DNA of 64,000 bases. Origin: Sporichthyaceae bacterium. Its GTDB lineage: Bacteria > Actinomycetota > Actinomycetes > Sporichthyales > Sporichthyaceae. Positions 16,636-24,729 of the stretch are shown here, piece by piece (the first letter of the stretch is position 1; every line of letters begins with the position of its first letter). The stretch lies in assembly GCA_036269075.1 (NCBI GenBank), contig DATASX010000012.1, positions 1 through 64,000 of the forward strand, given 5' to 3'. A model generated the notes under the pieces. It searched no databases and had not been told where the DNA came from. It saw only the letters and a program-made list of their open reading frames with translations. A program made the translations under genes and the position numbers.

Positions 16636-17970
16636 TCAGGAACTGTGCAGCGGGCGGTACATCTTGATCCGGCCGGTGTCGTCCGGATTGACGTCGTCCT
16701 CGTCCTCGTCGCCCTCCTCGGACTCCCGTCCGCGCCAGTCCTCGGGCAGCAGATGGTCGAGCACGTCGTCAACGCTGATCACGCCGATCAAGCGGTGTTC
16801 GGCGTCGACCACGGGTGCGGCGACCATGTTGTACGTGGCCAGGAAACTGGTGACGTCGGACAGCGGGGTCTCCGGCGGCAGCGCCTTCATCTCCCGGTCC
16901 ATCGCCACCGTGATCAGCTCGGCCGGCGGCTCGCGCAGCAGCCGTTGGAAGTGCACGACGCCGAGGAACTTCCCGGTCGGGGTCTCCAGCGGAGGCCGGC
17001 AGACGTAGACCAGCGCGGCCATCGCCGGGGTCAGCTCACGGTGCCGGATCCGGGAGAGCGCCTCGGCGACTGTCGCGTTCGGCGGCAGGATCACCGCTTC
17101 GGTGGTCATCAGACCACCCGCGGTGTCGTCGGCGTAGGACAGGAGCCGGCGCAGCGGCTCGGCTTCCTCGGGCTCCATCAGCTCGAGGAACTTCTCCTGC
17201 TCGTGGCTGGGCAGTTCACCCAGCAGGTCGGCAGCGTCGTCGGGCTGCATGGCCTCCAGCACGTCGGCGGCACGATCGGCGGCCAGGTGGTTGAGGATCT
17301 CGACCTGGTCGTCCTCGGGCAGTTCCTCGAGGACGTCGGCGAGCTTGTCGTCGTCGAGCGCGGAGGCCACCTCGGCCCGGCGTTTCGGGGTCAGCTCGTG
17401 CAGCACATTGGCCAGGTCGGCCGGTCGCAGCTTCTCGAAGGTGGCCAGCAGGTTCGCCGCGCCCTGCACAACCTGCCCCTCGGTCAGGCCGGCGACCGCG
17501 TCCCAACCCACCGTCAGGGACTCGCCCCGCCGGCGCAGCGGATTGATGCCGCCGCTGCTCTTGCGAACGTGGACCTTCGAGATCACCCAGTCGCGGTTGG
17601 TGCGGGCCTGTTCCATCCCGATGTCGACGACGGTGACCTCCTCGCCGGTGGCCAGCAGCGTCACCTTGCGGTCGATCAGTTCGGCGACGACCAGGGTCTC
17701 GTCGGACCGCTGCTCGAACCGGCGCAGGTTGACGACCCCGGTGGTGATGACCTGGCCGCGGTCCAGTGAGGTGACCCGGCTCATCGGCACGAAGATCCGG
17801 CGCCGGCCCTGCACCTCGACCACCAGGCCGATGACCCGGCTGGACTCCCCGGTGGTCCGCACGGTGGCGACCGCGTCGCGGACCCGGCCGACCGACTCGC
17901 CGTTCGGGTCGAACACCGACAGCCCGGCCAACCGGGCCACGAAAACCCGGGTGGGGGTCGGACCGGACAT
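16636..17970 (-). CDS. PRC-barrel/MgtE-N/CBS-domain protein without transport domain
   Basis: 444 residues. The order seen is an N-terminal PRC-barrel-like region (about 10-95; FDPNGESVGRVRDAV), an MgtE intracellular N domain made of helical repeats (LRPADLANVLHELTPKRRAEVASALDDDKLADVLEELPEDDQ), and a CBS pair (about 280-415; AGGLMTTEAVILPPNATVAEAL ... NMVAAPVVDAEHRLIGVISVDDVLDHL). No membrane segments follow, so it has the Mg2+-sensing half of MgtE without the channel. It may be a soluble magnesium or nucleotide sensor. That role is inference. Confidence 0.88.
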   Translation of the reverse strand: MSGPTPTRVFVARLAGLSVFDPNGESVGRVRDAVATVRTTGESSRVIGLVVEVQGRRRIFVPMSRVTSLDRGQVITTGVVNLRRFEQRSDETLVVAELIDRKVTLLATGEEVTVVDIGMEQARTNRDWVISKVHVRKSSGGINPLRRRGESLTVGWDAVAGLTEGQVVQGAANLLATFEKLRPADLANVLHELTPKRRAEVASALDDDKLADVLEELPEDDQVEILNHLAADRAADVLEAMQPDDAADLLGELPSHEQEKFLELMEPEEAEPLRRLLSYADDTAGGLMTTEAVILPPNATVAEALSRIRHRELTPAMAALVYVCRPPLETPTGKFLGVVHFQRLLREPPAELITVAMDREMKALPPETPLSDVTSFLATYNMVAAPVVDAEHRLIGVISVDDVLDHLLPEDWRGRESEEGDEDEDDVNPDDTGRIKMYRPLHSS

Positions 17971-18107
17971 GGTCTACCTCCCGGGGTTCGGAGCAGGAGC
18001 CGGCGTGGCCGCATGATCGCCGGGCGGATTCTCGCGGTCAGGCTATCTGCCGGGCCGCACCGCGTAATTCCGAACGCTCGGCGCAGCGGGGGAACAATAA
18101 TCGCCCG

Positions 18108-19130
18108 GTGCATCCTGCGCCTTGCCCGATCGAGCCGGCGGCGCCCGCGGTCGGTGGGCGCGCAGTTGGGCCGCGGGCCGACCTGGCCGTGCTCGGGTTG
18201 GCCAGCCTGGCCGTGTCGACGTCCGGTCCGATGATCACCGCGTTGGCCGCGCCCGCCCTGGCGATCGCCTTCTGGCGCAACGCCTTCGGGGCCTGCGTCA
18301 CGGCGGCGGCGATCTTCACCCGCCGTGCGACCAGGGCCGAGTTGGTCGGGCTGACGCGGCGTCAGATCGCGGTGATCGTGCTGGCGGGGGTGCTGTTGGC
18401 GGCACACTTCGCGTTCTGGACGCCCAGCCTGCGGTACACCACCGTGGCCTCGGCGACCGCGTTGGTGTGCACCCAGCCGGTCTGGACGGCGCTCGGGACA
18501 CGGCTGCTCGGTCGGTCCGTCTCGCGGCTGACCTGGGCCGGCATCGGGCTGTCCATGCTCGGGGTGGCGCTGGTGACCTGGGCCGACCTGGCCGTGTCCG
18601 GGCGGGCGCTGACCGGCGACCTGATGGCGCTGTTCGCCGGGATGCTGGCGGCCGCGTACACGATGGCCGGCGAGGTCGCCCGCCGCTGCGTGAGCACCGG
18701 GGTCTACACGTCGCTGTGCTACGGCACGTGTGCGCTGGTGCTGCTGGCCGCGGCGCTGATGGGCCGGGTCCGGTTGACCGGCTACGACGCGCAGACGTGG
18801 CTGCGACTGGTCGCGCTCACGGTGACCGCGCAACTGCTCGGGCACACCTTGTTCAACCGGGTGGTGGGCCGGGTCGGGGCCACGGTGGTCGCCACCGCGA
18901 TCCTGCTCGAGGTCCCCGGGGCCGCACTGATCGCCGCGGTGTTCCTCGGCCAGACCCCGCCGGCCACCGTCGTGCCGGCCGCGGTCCTGCTGCTGGCCGG
19001 GGTGCTGGTCGTGGTCCGGGCCGAGAACCGGCGGATGGTCTTCGCTCCGCTCGAGGCAGGGTCGAGGTCGCGGAGCGAAGCAGCTAACACTGTGCAGGTG
19101 AACCACGGCACAGCCCGAACCCGGAGGTGA
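18108..19130 (+). CDS. DMT superfamily (EamA) transporter
   Basis: 340 residues with about ten hydrophobic segments in two EamA repeats (VSTSGPMITALAAPALAIAFWRNAFGA ... ASATALVCTQPVWTALGTRLLG; and DLMALFAGMLAAAYTMAGE ... LLGHTLFNRVVGRVGATVVATAILLEVPGAALIAAVFL). Such proteins export metabolites or amino acids; the substrate cannot be told. GTG start 18108 has only a distant G-rich site, so the first 10-20 residues are uncertain. It is divergent from the MgtE-like gene and lies 55 bases before the CoA-ester lyase. Confidence 0.85.
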   Translation: MHPAPCPIEPAAPAVGGRAVGPRADLAVLGLASLAVSTSGPMITALAAPALAIAFWRNAFGACVTAAAIFTRRATRAELVGLTRRQIAVIVLAGVLLAAHFAFWTPSLRYTTVASATALVCTQPVWTALGTRLLGRSVSRLTWAGIGLSMLGVALVTWADLAVSGRALTGDLMALFAGMLAAAYTMAGEVARRCVSTGVYTSLCYGTCALVLLAAALMGRVRLTGYDAQTWLRLVALTVTAQLLGHTLFNRVVGRVGATVVATAILLEVPGAALIAAVFLGQTPPATVVPAAVLLLAGVLVVVRAENRRMVFAPLEAGSRSRSEAANTVQVNHGTARTRR

Positions 19131-19185
19131 GGGCTACGCTACGGCGGTCTGTTCAGCCGTGTCCGCGGAAGGTTGTACCCGTCAA

Positions 19186-20151
19186 ATGAGTGAAGCCTCC
19201 AAGTTGCGCCCGCGTCGTTCCTGCCTCGCTGTACCGGGCAGCAACCCGAAGATGTTGGGCAAGGCCCAGGGCCTGCCCGCCGACCAGGTGTTCCTCGACA
19301 TCGAGGACTCCGTCGCGCCGCTGGCGAAGCCCGAGGCCCGCAAGAACATCGTCGCCGCGCTGAACGAGGGCGACTGGGCCGGCAAGACCCGCGTGGTCCG
19401 GGTCAACGACCTGACCACCTCGTGGACCTACCGCGACACCATCGAGGTCGTCGAGGGCGCCGGACACAACCTCGACTGCATCATGCTGCCGAAGGTGCAG
19501 ACGGCCGAGCAGATCATCTGGCTGGACACCCTGCTCACCCAGATCGAGAAGACCGTCGGGCTCGAGGTCGGCCGGATCGGCATCGAGGCGCAGATCGAGA
19601 ACGCCCGCGGCCTGATCAACGTCGACGCGATCGCGGAGGCCTCGCCCCGCGTCGAGACGATCATCTTCGGCCCGGCGGACTTCATGGCCAGCATCAACAT
19701 GAAGTCGCTGATCGTGGGCGAGCAGCCGCCGGGTTACGACGTCGGCGATGCCTACCACTACATCCTCATGCGGATCCTGATGGCCGCCCGTGCCAACGAC
19801 CTGCAGGCCATCGACGGTCCGTACCTGCAGATCAAGGACGTCGCCGGCTACCGGCGCGTGGCCGGTCGCTCGGCCGCCCTGGGCTTCGACGGCAAGTGGG
19901 TGCTGCACCCCGGCCAGGTCGAGGCGGCGAACGAGGTCTACTCGCCGAGCCAGGAGGACTACGACCAGGCCGAGCTGATCCTCGACGCCTACGACTACTA
20001 CTGCTCGGCCGCAGGCGGCATGCGCGGTGCGGTCATGCTGGGCGACGAGATGATCGACGAGGCCTCCCGCAAGATGGCGCTGGTCGTGGCCGGCAAGGGC
20101 CGCGCGGCCGGCTTCGCCCGCACCCCGAAGTTCGAGCCGCCGGCCGCCTGA
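19186..20151 (+). CDS. HpcH/HpaI (CitE-like) malyl-CoA/beta-methylmalyl-CoA lyase
   Basis: 321 residues from ATG 19186; an in-frame GTG 27 bases upstream is less likely. Family motifs are RPRRSCLAVPGSNPKMLGKAQ, QVFLDIEDSVAPLAKPEAR (metal-binding acidic pair), RVVRVNDL, CIMLPKVQTAEQI and GRIGIEAQIENARGLIN (Mg-binding Glu), with FDGKWVLHPGQVEAAN near the end. It cleaves or forms (S)-malyl-CoA or beta-methylmalyl-CoA. A MaoC-type hydratase 1.5 kb downstream on the same strand suggests the ethylmalonyl-CoA (or 3-hydroxypropionate-like) pathway. Followed by a clear terminator. Confidence 0.88.
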   Translation: MSEASKLRPRRSCLAVPGSNPKMLGKAQGLPADQVFLDIEDSVAPLAKPEARKNIVAALNEGDWAGKTRVVRVNDLTTSWTYRDTIEVVEGAGHNLDCIMLPKVQTAEQIIWLDTLLTQIEKTVGLEVGRIGIEAQIENARGLINVDAIAEASPRVETIIFGPADFMASINMKSLIVGEQPPGYDVGDAYHYILMRILMAARANDLQAIDGPYLQIKDVAGYRRVAGRSAALGFDGKWVLHPGQVEAANEVYSPSQEDYDQAELILDAYDYYCSAAGGMRGAVMLGDEMIDEASRKMALVVAGKGRAAGFARTPKFEPPAA

Positions 20152-20180
20152 TCGGCCCACGCTCGCCAGGACGGACCGAC

Positions 20181-20210
20181 GGGGCGCCACCATCGCGGTG
20201 GCGCCCCTTC
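20181..20210. terminator. Terminator after the CoA-ester lyase
   Basis: GGGGCGCCACC pairs perfectly with GGTGGCGCCCC across a 5-base loop and is followed by TTCGT. It can serve both the lyase (plus) and the convergent membrane protein gene (minus). Confidence 0.8.
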
Positions 20211-20221
20211 GTGGTTCCGGG

Positions 20222-21598
20222 TCAGGGCAGGTCGGCCGGCGAACCGGCGTCCGGGACGGTGACAACCTTCTTGCCGGACTTGCGCAGCGCGTCGGCCACG
20301 GAGTGGTCGCCGGTGGGCGAGGAGTCGTCGAGCAGCACCAGTTCGTAGTTGCCGGAGCCGATTGCGCTCTGGGTGTGGTGCACCCAGTTCGCGCAGGCGC
20401 CGGCTCGGGCTGCGGCGGTCAGCGCGCAATCCTGGGCGAGGAACGAGGTGATGTGCCAGTGCCGGCCGGCGGCGAGCAGTTCCAGGGCCGGCAGCCACGC
20501 TCCGGCGCGCGCCCCTCCGGCCAGGGCGACCGACACCGCCGCGGCCTTGTCACCGAAGCTGCAGTTCGCCGGGGCCCAGTTCGGGGCGACCGACCAGCAA
20601 CCGGCACCGCCGGGCAGATCGGCCGTCGCCGGTGCGGTCGGCGCCGCCGGGGCGGAGCTGACGGCGGCGACCAGTTCCGCGGCGGAGCCGAGCGGGCGCG
20701 GGGCCCCGGCCGGGGCCAGGACCAGCCCGCCGAGGCTCAGGGCCGCGCCGGTGGCGATCACGTACGAGCCGCCGGGTCGGATCGGGCTGCGGTTGCGGTT
20801 CCAGACGTCGAACTGACGCAGGGTCAGCATTGCGGGCAGCAGGCCCGCCAGGGCCAGGCCGGCCCGCACACCGAAGGGCAGGCCGCGGTCGACGAACGCC
20901 GGCAGGATGACGAAGGCCGCCATCCAGCCGAAGGCCGGGAAGGCCAACCGACCCGCGTACTGCACTGGGCGCGAGGCCAGCGGTCCGTCGAGCGATGCGA
21001 CGCAGGCCCGCCGGGCCGCCAGCAGCATCGCGACCGCGCCGAGGCCGGCCGGCGGGCCACCGGCGAGTGAGGACAGTGGGGCGAAGCCCGCCGCGAGCAC
21101 GGTGAGCACGCCGAGCCACATGATCACCGTGGCGCCGGTCGAGTTGGTCTGCCAACCGGTCTGGGGGCGAGCGCTGTGCCGGGGCCGCTCGGTGCGCTTA
21201 GCACCGGTGCGCAGGCAGGCCAGCGCGACCGCGAACGCTGCCGGGCCGGCCGCCGCGGCGGTGTCGTAGGGGAGCAGTTGGTGGCCCAGGACCAGCAGCA
21301 GGGCCGCACCGCGCAGGGCGCGGGCTGCCGAGGGCTCACGGGTCAGGTGGCCCGATCGCGCCGTGCGGCGCTCGGAGCGGGTCGACGGGTCGTCCGATGT
21401 CCGCTGCCGGGGGATGACCGGCTGGTCCGTCTCCGGCGTGGTCAATTCGATCGTGGGCACGAGCACCTCCGGGTCCGGCGCGGCAGGTTCGCCGCAGCGC
21501 TTGCACTCCACAGCCTGTGCGCGGCCGCAATCAGTGCGCCACCGAAGTACGCCGAACGGGTCAATCCGGACATTCACCGCGAACCTCCGCGTCCCCAT
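20222..21598 (-). CDS. Degenerate acyltransferase-3/SGNH-like membrane protein
   Basis: Up to 458 residues; the start is uncertain because several GTG codons lie in the first 50 codons (one gives VECKRCGEPAAPDPEVL). RALRGAALLLVLGHQLLP resembles the first helix of OafA-type acyltransferases, and about seven membrane segments follow. The C-terminal domain matches the pattern of a secreted SGNH domain (CSFGDKAAAVSVALAG...AWLPALELLAAGRHWHITSF), but the nucleophile block GDSHA reads GGARA and no C-terminal Asp-x-x-His block is seen. It therefore probably lacks esterase activity. It sits between the lyase and hydratase genes on the opposite strand. Confidence 0.6.
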   Translation of the reverse strand: MGTRRFAVNVRIDPFGVLRWRTDCGRAQAVECKRCGEPAAPDPEVLVPTIELTTPETDQPVIPRQRTSDDPSTRSERRTARSGHLTREPSAARALRGAALLLVLGHQLLPYDTAAAAGPAAFAVALACLRTGAKRTERPRHSARPQTGWQTNSTGATVIMWLGVLTVLAAGFAPLSSLAGGPPAGLGAVAMLLAARRACVASLDGPLASRPVQYAGRLAFPAFGWMAAFVILPAFVDRGLPFGVRAGLALAGLLPAMLTLRQFDVWNRNRSPIRPGGSYVIATGAALSLGGLVLAPAGAPRPLGSAAELVAAVSSAPAAPTAPATADLPGGAGCWSVAPNWAPANCSFGDKAAAVSVALAGGARAGAWLPALELLAAGRHWHITSFLAQDCALTAAARAGACANWVHHTQSAIGSGNYELVLLDDSSPTGDHSVADALRKSGKKVVTVPDAGSPADLP

Positions 21599-21682
21599 TC
21601 GTCAACAGTCGCGTGCGGGGCCGCAGGAACGTGACGAAGCCCCCGCCGGCCCGGCGTCCGCGATCCGGCAGAATTGCCGCTC

Positions 21683-22717
21683 ATGGCGAAGACGAACCCA
21701 GGCAACTTCTTCGAGGACTTCAGCGTCGGTCAGGTGCTCGAGCACGCGACCCCGCGCACGGTGACCGAGGGCGACCGCGCGCTGTACACCTCGCTGTACC
21801 CGACGCGCTTCGCGGTGCCGTCCTCAGCGGCCTTCGCCGCCTCGGTAGGGCTGGACCCGGCGCCGGTCGAGGAACTGATCGCCTTCCACATCGCCTTCGG
21901 CAAGACGGTGCCGGACGTCTCGCTGAACGCGGTGGCGAACCTGGGCTACGCCGAGTTGCGCTTCCACCGCCCGGTCGTGCCAGGCGACACCCTGCGCACC
22001 ACGTCGGAGGTGATCGGGCTCAAGCAGAACTCCAACGGCAAGAGCGGCGTGGTGTACGTCCGGTCCACGGCCACCAATCAGCGCGGCGAGGTGGCCCTGG
22101 ACTGGGCACGTTGGGTGATGGTGCACAAGCGCGACTTCAACGCAGCCGCGCCTGCCGTAGTGCTGCCGGAGCTGGCCGCGGCGCTGTCGGCGAAGGAACT
22201 GATCCTTCCGGCCGGGCTGGACTTCACGAACTACGACTTCGCCGCCGCCGGCGAGCCGTACCGCTGCGGCGACTATGAGGTCGGCGAGAAGATCGACCAC
22301 GTCGACGGGGTCACGCTCACCGAGGCCGAGCACATGCTGGCCACCCGCTTGTGGCAGAACACCTCGAAGGTGCACTTCAACGTCGAGGCGCGCCCGGACG
22401 GCAAGCGCCTGATCTACGGCGGCCACATCATCTCGCTGGCCCGCGCCCTGTCCTTCAACGGCCTGGCCAACGCCCAACTGATCGCCGCCATCAACGCCGG
22501 CGCCCACACGTCCCCGGCGTTCGCCGGCGACACCGTCTACGCCTGGTCCGAGGTGCTCGACAAGTCCGAGACCGACGCGCCCGGGGTCGGCGCGTTGCGC
22601 CTGCGGCTGGTTGCCACCCGTGGCCGCGACGAGTCGATGGCCCTGCGCGGCGAGGACTCCAAATACGTGGCCGACGTCCTGCTGGATCTGGACTACTGGG
22701 CACTGATCCCGGTCTGA
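21683..22717 (+). CDS. MaoC-type dehydratase, probable mesaconyl-CoA hydratase
   Basis: 344 residues from ATG 21683 (MAKTNPGNFFEDFSVGQ). It is a double hotdog: the first repeat runs to about residue 160 (ELRFHRPVVPGDTLRTTSEVIG; VRSTATNQRGEVALDWARWVMV), and the second carries LARALSFNGLANAQLIAAINAGAHTSPAFAGDTVYAWSEV. Length and the N-terminal GNFFEDF motif fit beta-methylmalyl-CoA dehydratase (Mch), which interconverts mesaconyl-CoA and beta-methylmalyl-CoA. With the nearby lyase this makes two successive steps of the ethylmalonyl-CoA pathway. Other pathway genes (ccr, ecm) are not in the window. Confidence 0.75.
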   Translation: MAKTNPGNFFEDFSVGQVLEHATPRTVTEGDRALYTSLYPTRFAVPSSAAFAASVGLDPAPVEELIAFHIAFGKTVPDVSLNAVANLGYAELRFHRPVVPGDTLRTTSEVIGLKQNSNGKSGVVYVRSTATNQRGEVALDWARWVMVHKRDFNAAAPAVVLPELAAALSAKELILPAGLDFTNYDFAAAGEPYRCGDYEVGEKIDHVDGVTLTEAEHMLATRLWQNTSKVHFNVEARPDGKRLIYGGHIISLARALSFNGLANAQLIAAINAGAHTSPAFAGDTVYAWSEVLDKSETDAPGVGALRLRLVATRGRDESMALRGEDSKYVADVLLDLDYWALIPV

Positions 22718-22724
22718 CGCAGTC

Positions 22725-23429
22725 TCAGATCGATTTCCGGTAAGCGATCTGATGCACCGTCCGGCCGGCCGCTCGCGCGCGCCGGCCGTACTTCGTCTCC
22801 GGCGGTGCCGGCAGCTCGACCCGACGCAGCGGGTGGGCCGACAGCTCGGCGCGCAGTGCCGCGGCGTAGGTGTCGTCGTCGACCACGACGTGGATCACGC
22901 CGTCGGGTGCCAGCAGCTCCAGGCAGCGGGTGAGCACCGCCGGCGAGAACAGCCGCCGGGCGGCGTGCCGGCGCTTGGGCCACGGGTCCGGATGCAGCGC
23001 CTGCACGATCATCAATGATCGGGGCGCGAGCAGGGGCAGCAGGCTCGTGACGTCGGCGGGCAGGACGCGGACGGTGTCCAGGCCCGCCTCGGCGATGCGG
23101 TCCATCGCCCGCAGTTGGCCGGGGGCGTGCGGGTCGACCCCGAGGATCCGGTGCTGCGGCACCTGCGCGGCCAGCGCCAGCAACGACTCCCCGTAGCCGA
23201 AGCCGATGTCGAGCACCTGCGGCGCCCAGGCGGCCGCGTCCATGGCGTCGGCGAATGCCAGGTCGGCGGCCCGGACCGCGAGGCGCGCCCGCTTGGGCTC
23301 CGGCATCCGCCCCCGGTTGCGCCAGCTGCGCGGCTGAAACCCTTCCGACTTCTGCGGCGTGTCGCACCCTTCGGCGGGTTGCGAAGCGTGGGACGGGCCG
23401 CAGATGTCGGGAAGCGGGGTCAGGCTCAT
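22725..23429 (-). CDS. trmB: tRNA (guanine-N7)-methyltransferase TrmB
   Basis: 234 residues, ATG start overlapping the Nudix stop (ATGA). Motifs are RGRMPEPKRARL, VLDIGFGYGESLLALAAQVPQHRILGVD (SAM site), LHPDPWPKRRHAARRLFS (the PDPWPKxRH signature) and a C-terminal ETKYGRRARAAGRTVHQIAYRK. It methylates G46 of tRNA. The first 35 residues (PDICGPSHASQPAEGCDTPQ) have no family counterpart because this stretch is encoded by an inverted repeat; an internal start is possible, though no good ribosome binding site was found. It converges on the hydratase with a 7-base gap. Confidence 0.9.
   Translation of the reverse strand: MSLTPLPDICGPSHASQPAEGCDTPQKSEGFQPRSWRNRGRMPEPKRARLAVRAADLAFADAMDAAAWAPQVLDIGFGYGESLLALAAQVPQHRILGVDPHAPGQLRAMDRIAEAGLDTVRVLPADVTSLLPLLAPRSLMIVQALHPDPWPKRRHAARRLFSPAVLTRCLELLAPDGVIHVVVDDDTYAAALRAELSAHPLRRVELPAPPETKYGRRARAAGRTVHQIAYRKSI
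23345..23410. repeat. Inverted repeat inside the 5' part of trmB
   Basis: CCGACTTCTGCGGCGTGTC and four more bases (23345-23367) pair with 23388-23410 at 19 of 23 positions, with a 20-base loop that itself folds (CTTCG/CGAAG). It is closely related to the repeat at 26594-26661 and more distantly to 23858-23917. Confidence 0.8.
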
Positions 23430-23836
23430 CGGGGCAGCATCCCCCACTGCTCGAGCGTGTCCACCAGGCCGGGCGCAGTGTCCAGCACGACCAGTTCCGC
23501 GCGGCGCACCCAGCGCGCGTCGGTGGCGTCGTCGCCGGCCCGCAGCCGCCCGCCGGCCACCGCGCAGGCGTAGTCGCGCACGTCGTAGGAAATCCCGTCG
23601 ATCCCGGGCAGCACGACCGTGCCGATCCGGATCCCGACCGTGACCTCCAACCCGGTCTCCTCGACGACCTCCCGGCGCACGGCCTCGATGTCGGTCTCCG
23701 CGCCCTCGACCCGTCCGCCCGGCAGCGACCACCGACCCGCCGCGGGCGGGTTCGCCCGCCGGATCATCAACAGCCGGTGCTCGTCGTCGTGGACGATCGC
23801 CCCGACGCACGGCACCACACTCGGCAACGCGCCCAT
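23426..23836 (-). CDS. Nudix hydrolase (MutT-like)
   Basis: 136 residues. The Nudix box is GGRVEGAETDIEAVRREVVEETGL, matching GX5EX7REUXEEXGU, preceded by NPPAAGRWSLP. It is a small stand-alone domain. The substrate is unknown; the family hydrolyses nucleoside diphosphates linked to another group, including oxidised dGTP and NADH. It overlaps trmB by 4 bases (ATGA), so they form a two-gene operon. Inverted repeats related to each other lie on both sides of the gene. Confidence 0.9.
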   Translation of the reverse strand: MGALPSVVPCVGAIVHDDEHRLLMIRRANPPAAGRWSLPGGRVEGAETDIEAVRREVVEETGLEVTVGIRIGTVVLPGIDGISYDVRDYACAVAGGRLRAGDDATDARWVRRAELVVLDTAPGLVDTLEQWGMLPR

Positions 23837-23857
23837 CCCGCAAGCCTAAGAACGTCA

Positions 23858-23917
23858 ACCTGTGCGGGCGTGTGGGGGCATCAGGAGTCGCTGAAAGCCC
23901 GACACGCCGACACAAGT
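23858..23917. repeat. Inverted repeat upstream of the Nudix gene
   Basis: 21-base arms at 23858-23878 and 23897-23917 match at 16 positions, separated by an 18-base loop. The right arm read in reverse (ACTTGTGTCGGCGTGTCGGG) resembles the arm at 23345. It lies 21 bases before the Nudix start, in the 5' leader or promoter. Confidence 0.6.
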
Positions 23918-24035
23918 GCGAGGTACGTCGAGCGCGAGTGTTGCTGGAGGGGTTGACGAGTCGGGCTGCGGCGTGGAACGTCGGGTGCATGAGGCCGCCG
24001 ACCCTGGTCCCGGTGACCGGTCCGGGCGCCCCGTC

Positions 24036-24692
24036 ATGACGGGGCAGCACAGCTGTGCGCGATGTGGTGGGCCGGTGCGGGCCCCGGGGCTCTGGTCGAA
24101 TGCCTGGCGGTGCGCCGAGCACGGGGACACCGATCCGGTGTCCCCGGTCGGGCTGCCGGTGCACGACCGGATCGCCAAGGACGTGCAGGGTTCGCGGGTG
24201 CCGTTCTGGATGCCCTGGCCGCTACCCGCCGGCTGGCTGGCCACCGGGCTGACCTGGGCCGGCGACGAACGGCACGGCGCGCGCGCCGGGCTGATCGCCT
24301 GCGCCGGGCCGAACCCGCTCGGCGGGTTCTCCGAGCTGCTGGTGATCGCCGAGGAGCCCGGTGTCGGGCTCGGCTCGCACTGGGCGGGCATGCCCGGGCT
24401 CGACCCGGGGCCCAGCCTGTCCACGACCACCGGCCCGCATGCCAAGGTCACGGTGGCCGGCCACCCGACGGCGCTGTGGTGCGTCGACGGCGAGCCGGAC
24501 CGCGCGGTCTACGTCGGCGAGGCCAACGCCATGTGGCTGTGGCTGATCATCTGGCCGGCCGGGGCCGGGGCGTTGGTCCACGACAACCTCACGTTCGTCG
24601 ACCTGCGCGAGGCCCCCCGCGACCTGCAGATTCCGCTCGGAGCGCTGTCCACCCGGCTGACTGCCGGCGCCACGCGGGCACCGCACTCCTGA
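24036..24692 (+). CDS. DUF6758 family protein
   Basis: 218 residues from ATG 24036 (MTGQHSCARCGGPVRAPGLWS). The N-terminal CxxC (CARCG) and a following Cys-x2-His (WRCAEHG) may form a zinc ribbon. A membrane-interface-like segment VPFWMPWPLPAGWLATGLTWAGD and a hydrophobic MWLWLIIWPAGAG near the C-terminus are conserved in this actinobacterial family as I recall it. Function unknown. It is divergent from the Nudix-trmB pair and ends 37 bases before the potassium-channel gene. Confidence 0.75.
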   Translation: MTGQHSCARCGGPVRAPGLWSNAWRCAEHGDTDPVSPVGLPVHDRIAKDVQGSRVPFWMPWPLPAGWLATGLTWAGDERHGARAGLIACAGPNPLGGFSELLVIAEEPGVGLGSHWAGMPGLDPGPSLSTTTGPHAKVTVAGHPTALWCVDGEPDRAVYVGEANAMWLWLIIWPAGAGALVHDNLTFVDLREAPRDLQIPLGALSTRLTAGATRAPHS

Positions 24693-24729
24693 GGACTGGG
24701 TCAGCTGCCGGCGGGGGATACTCCCCACC

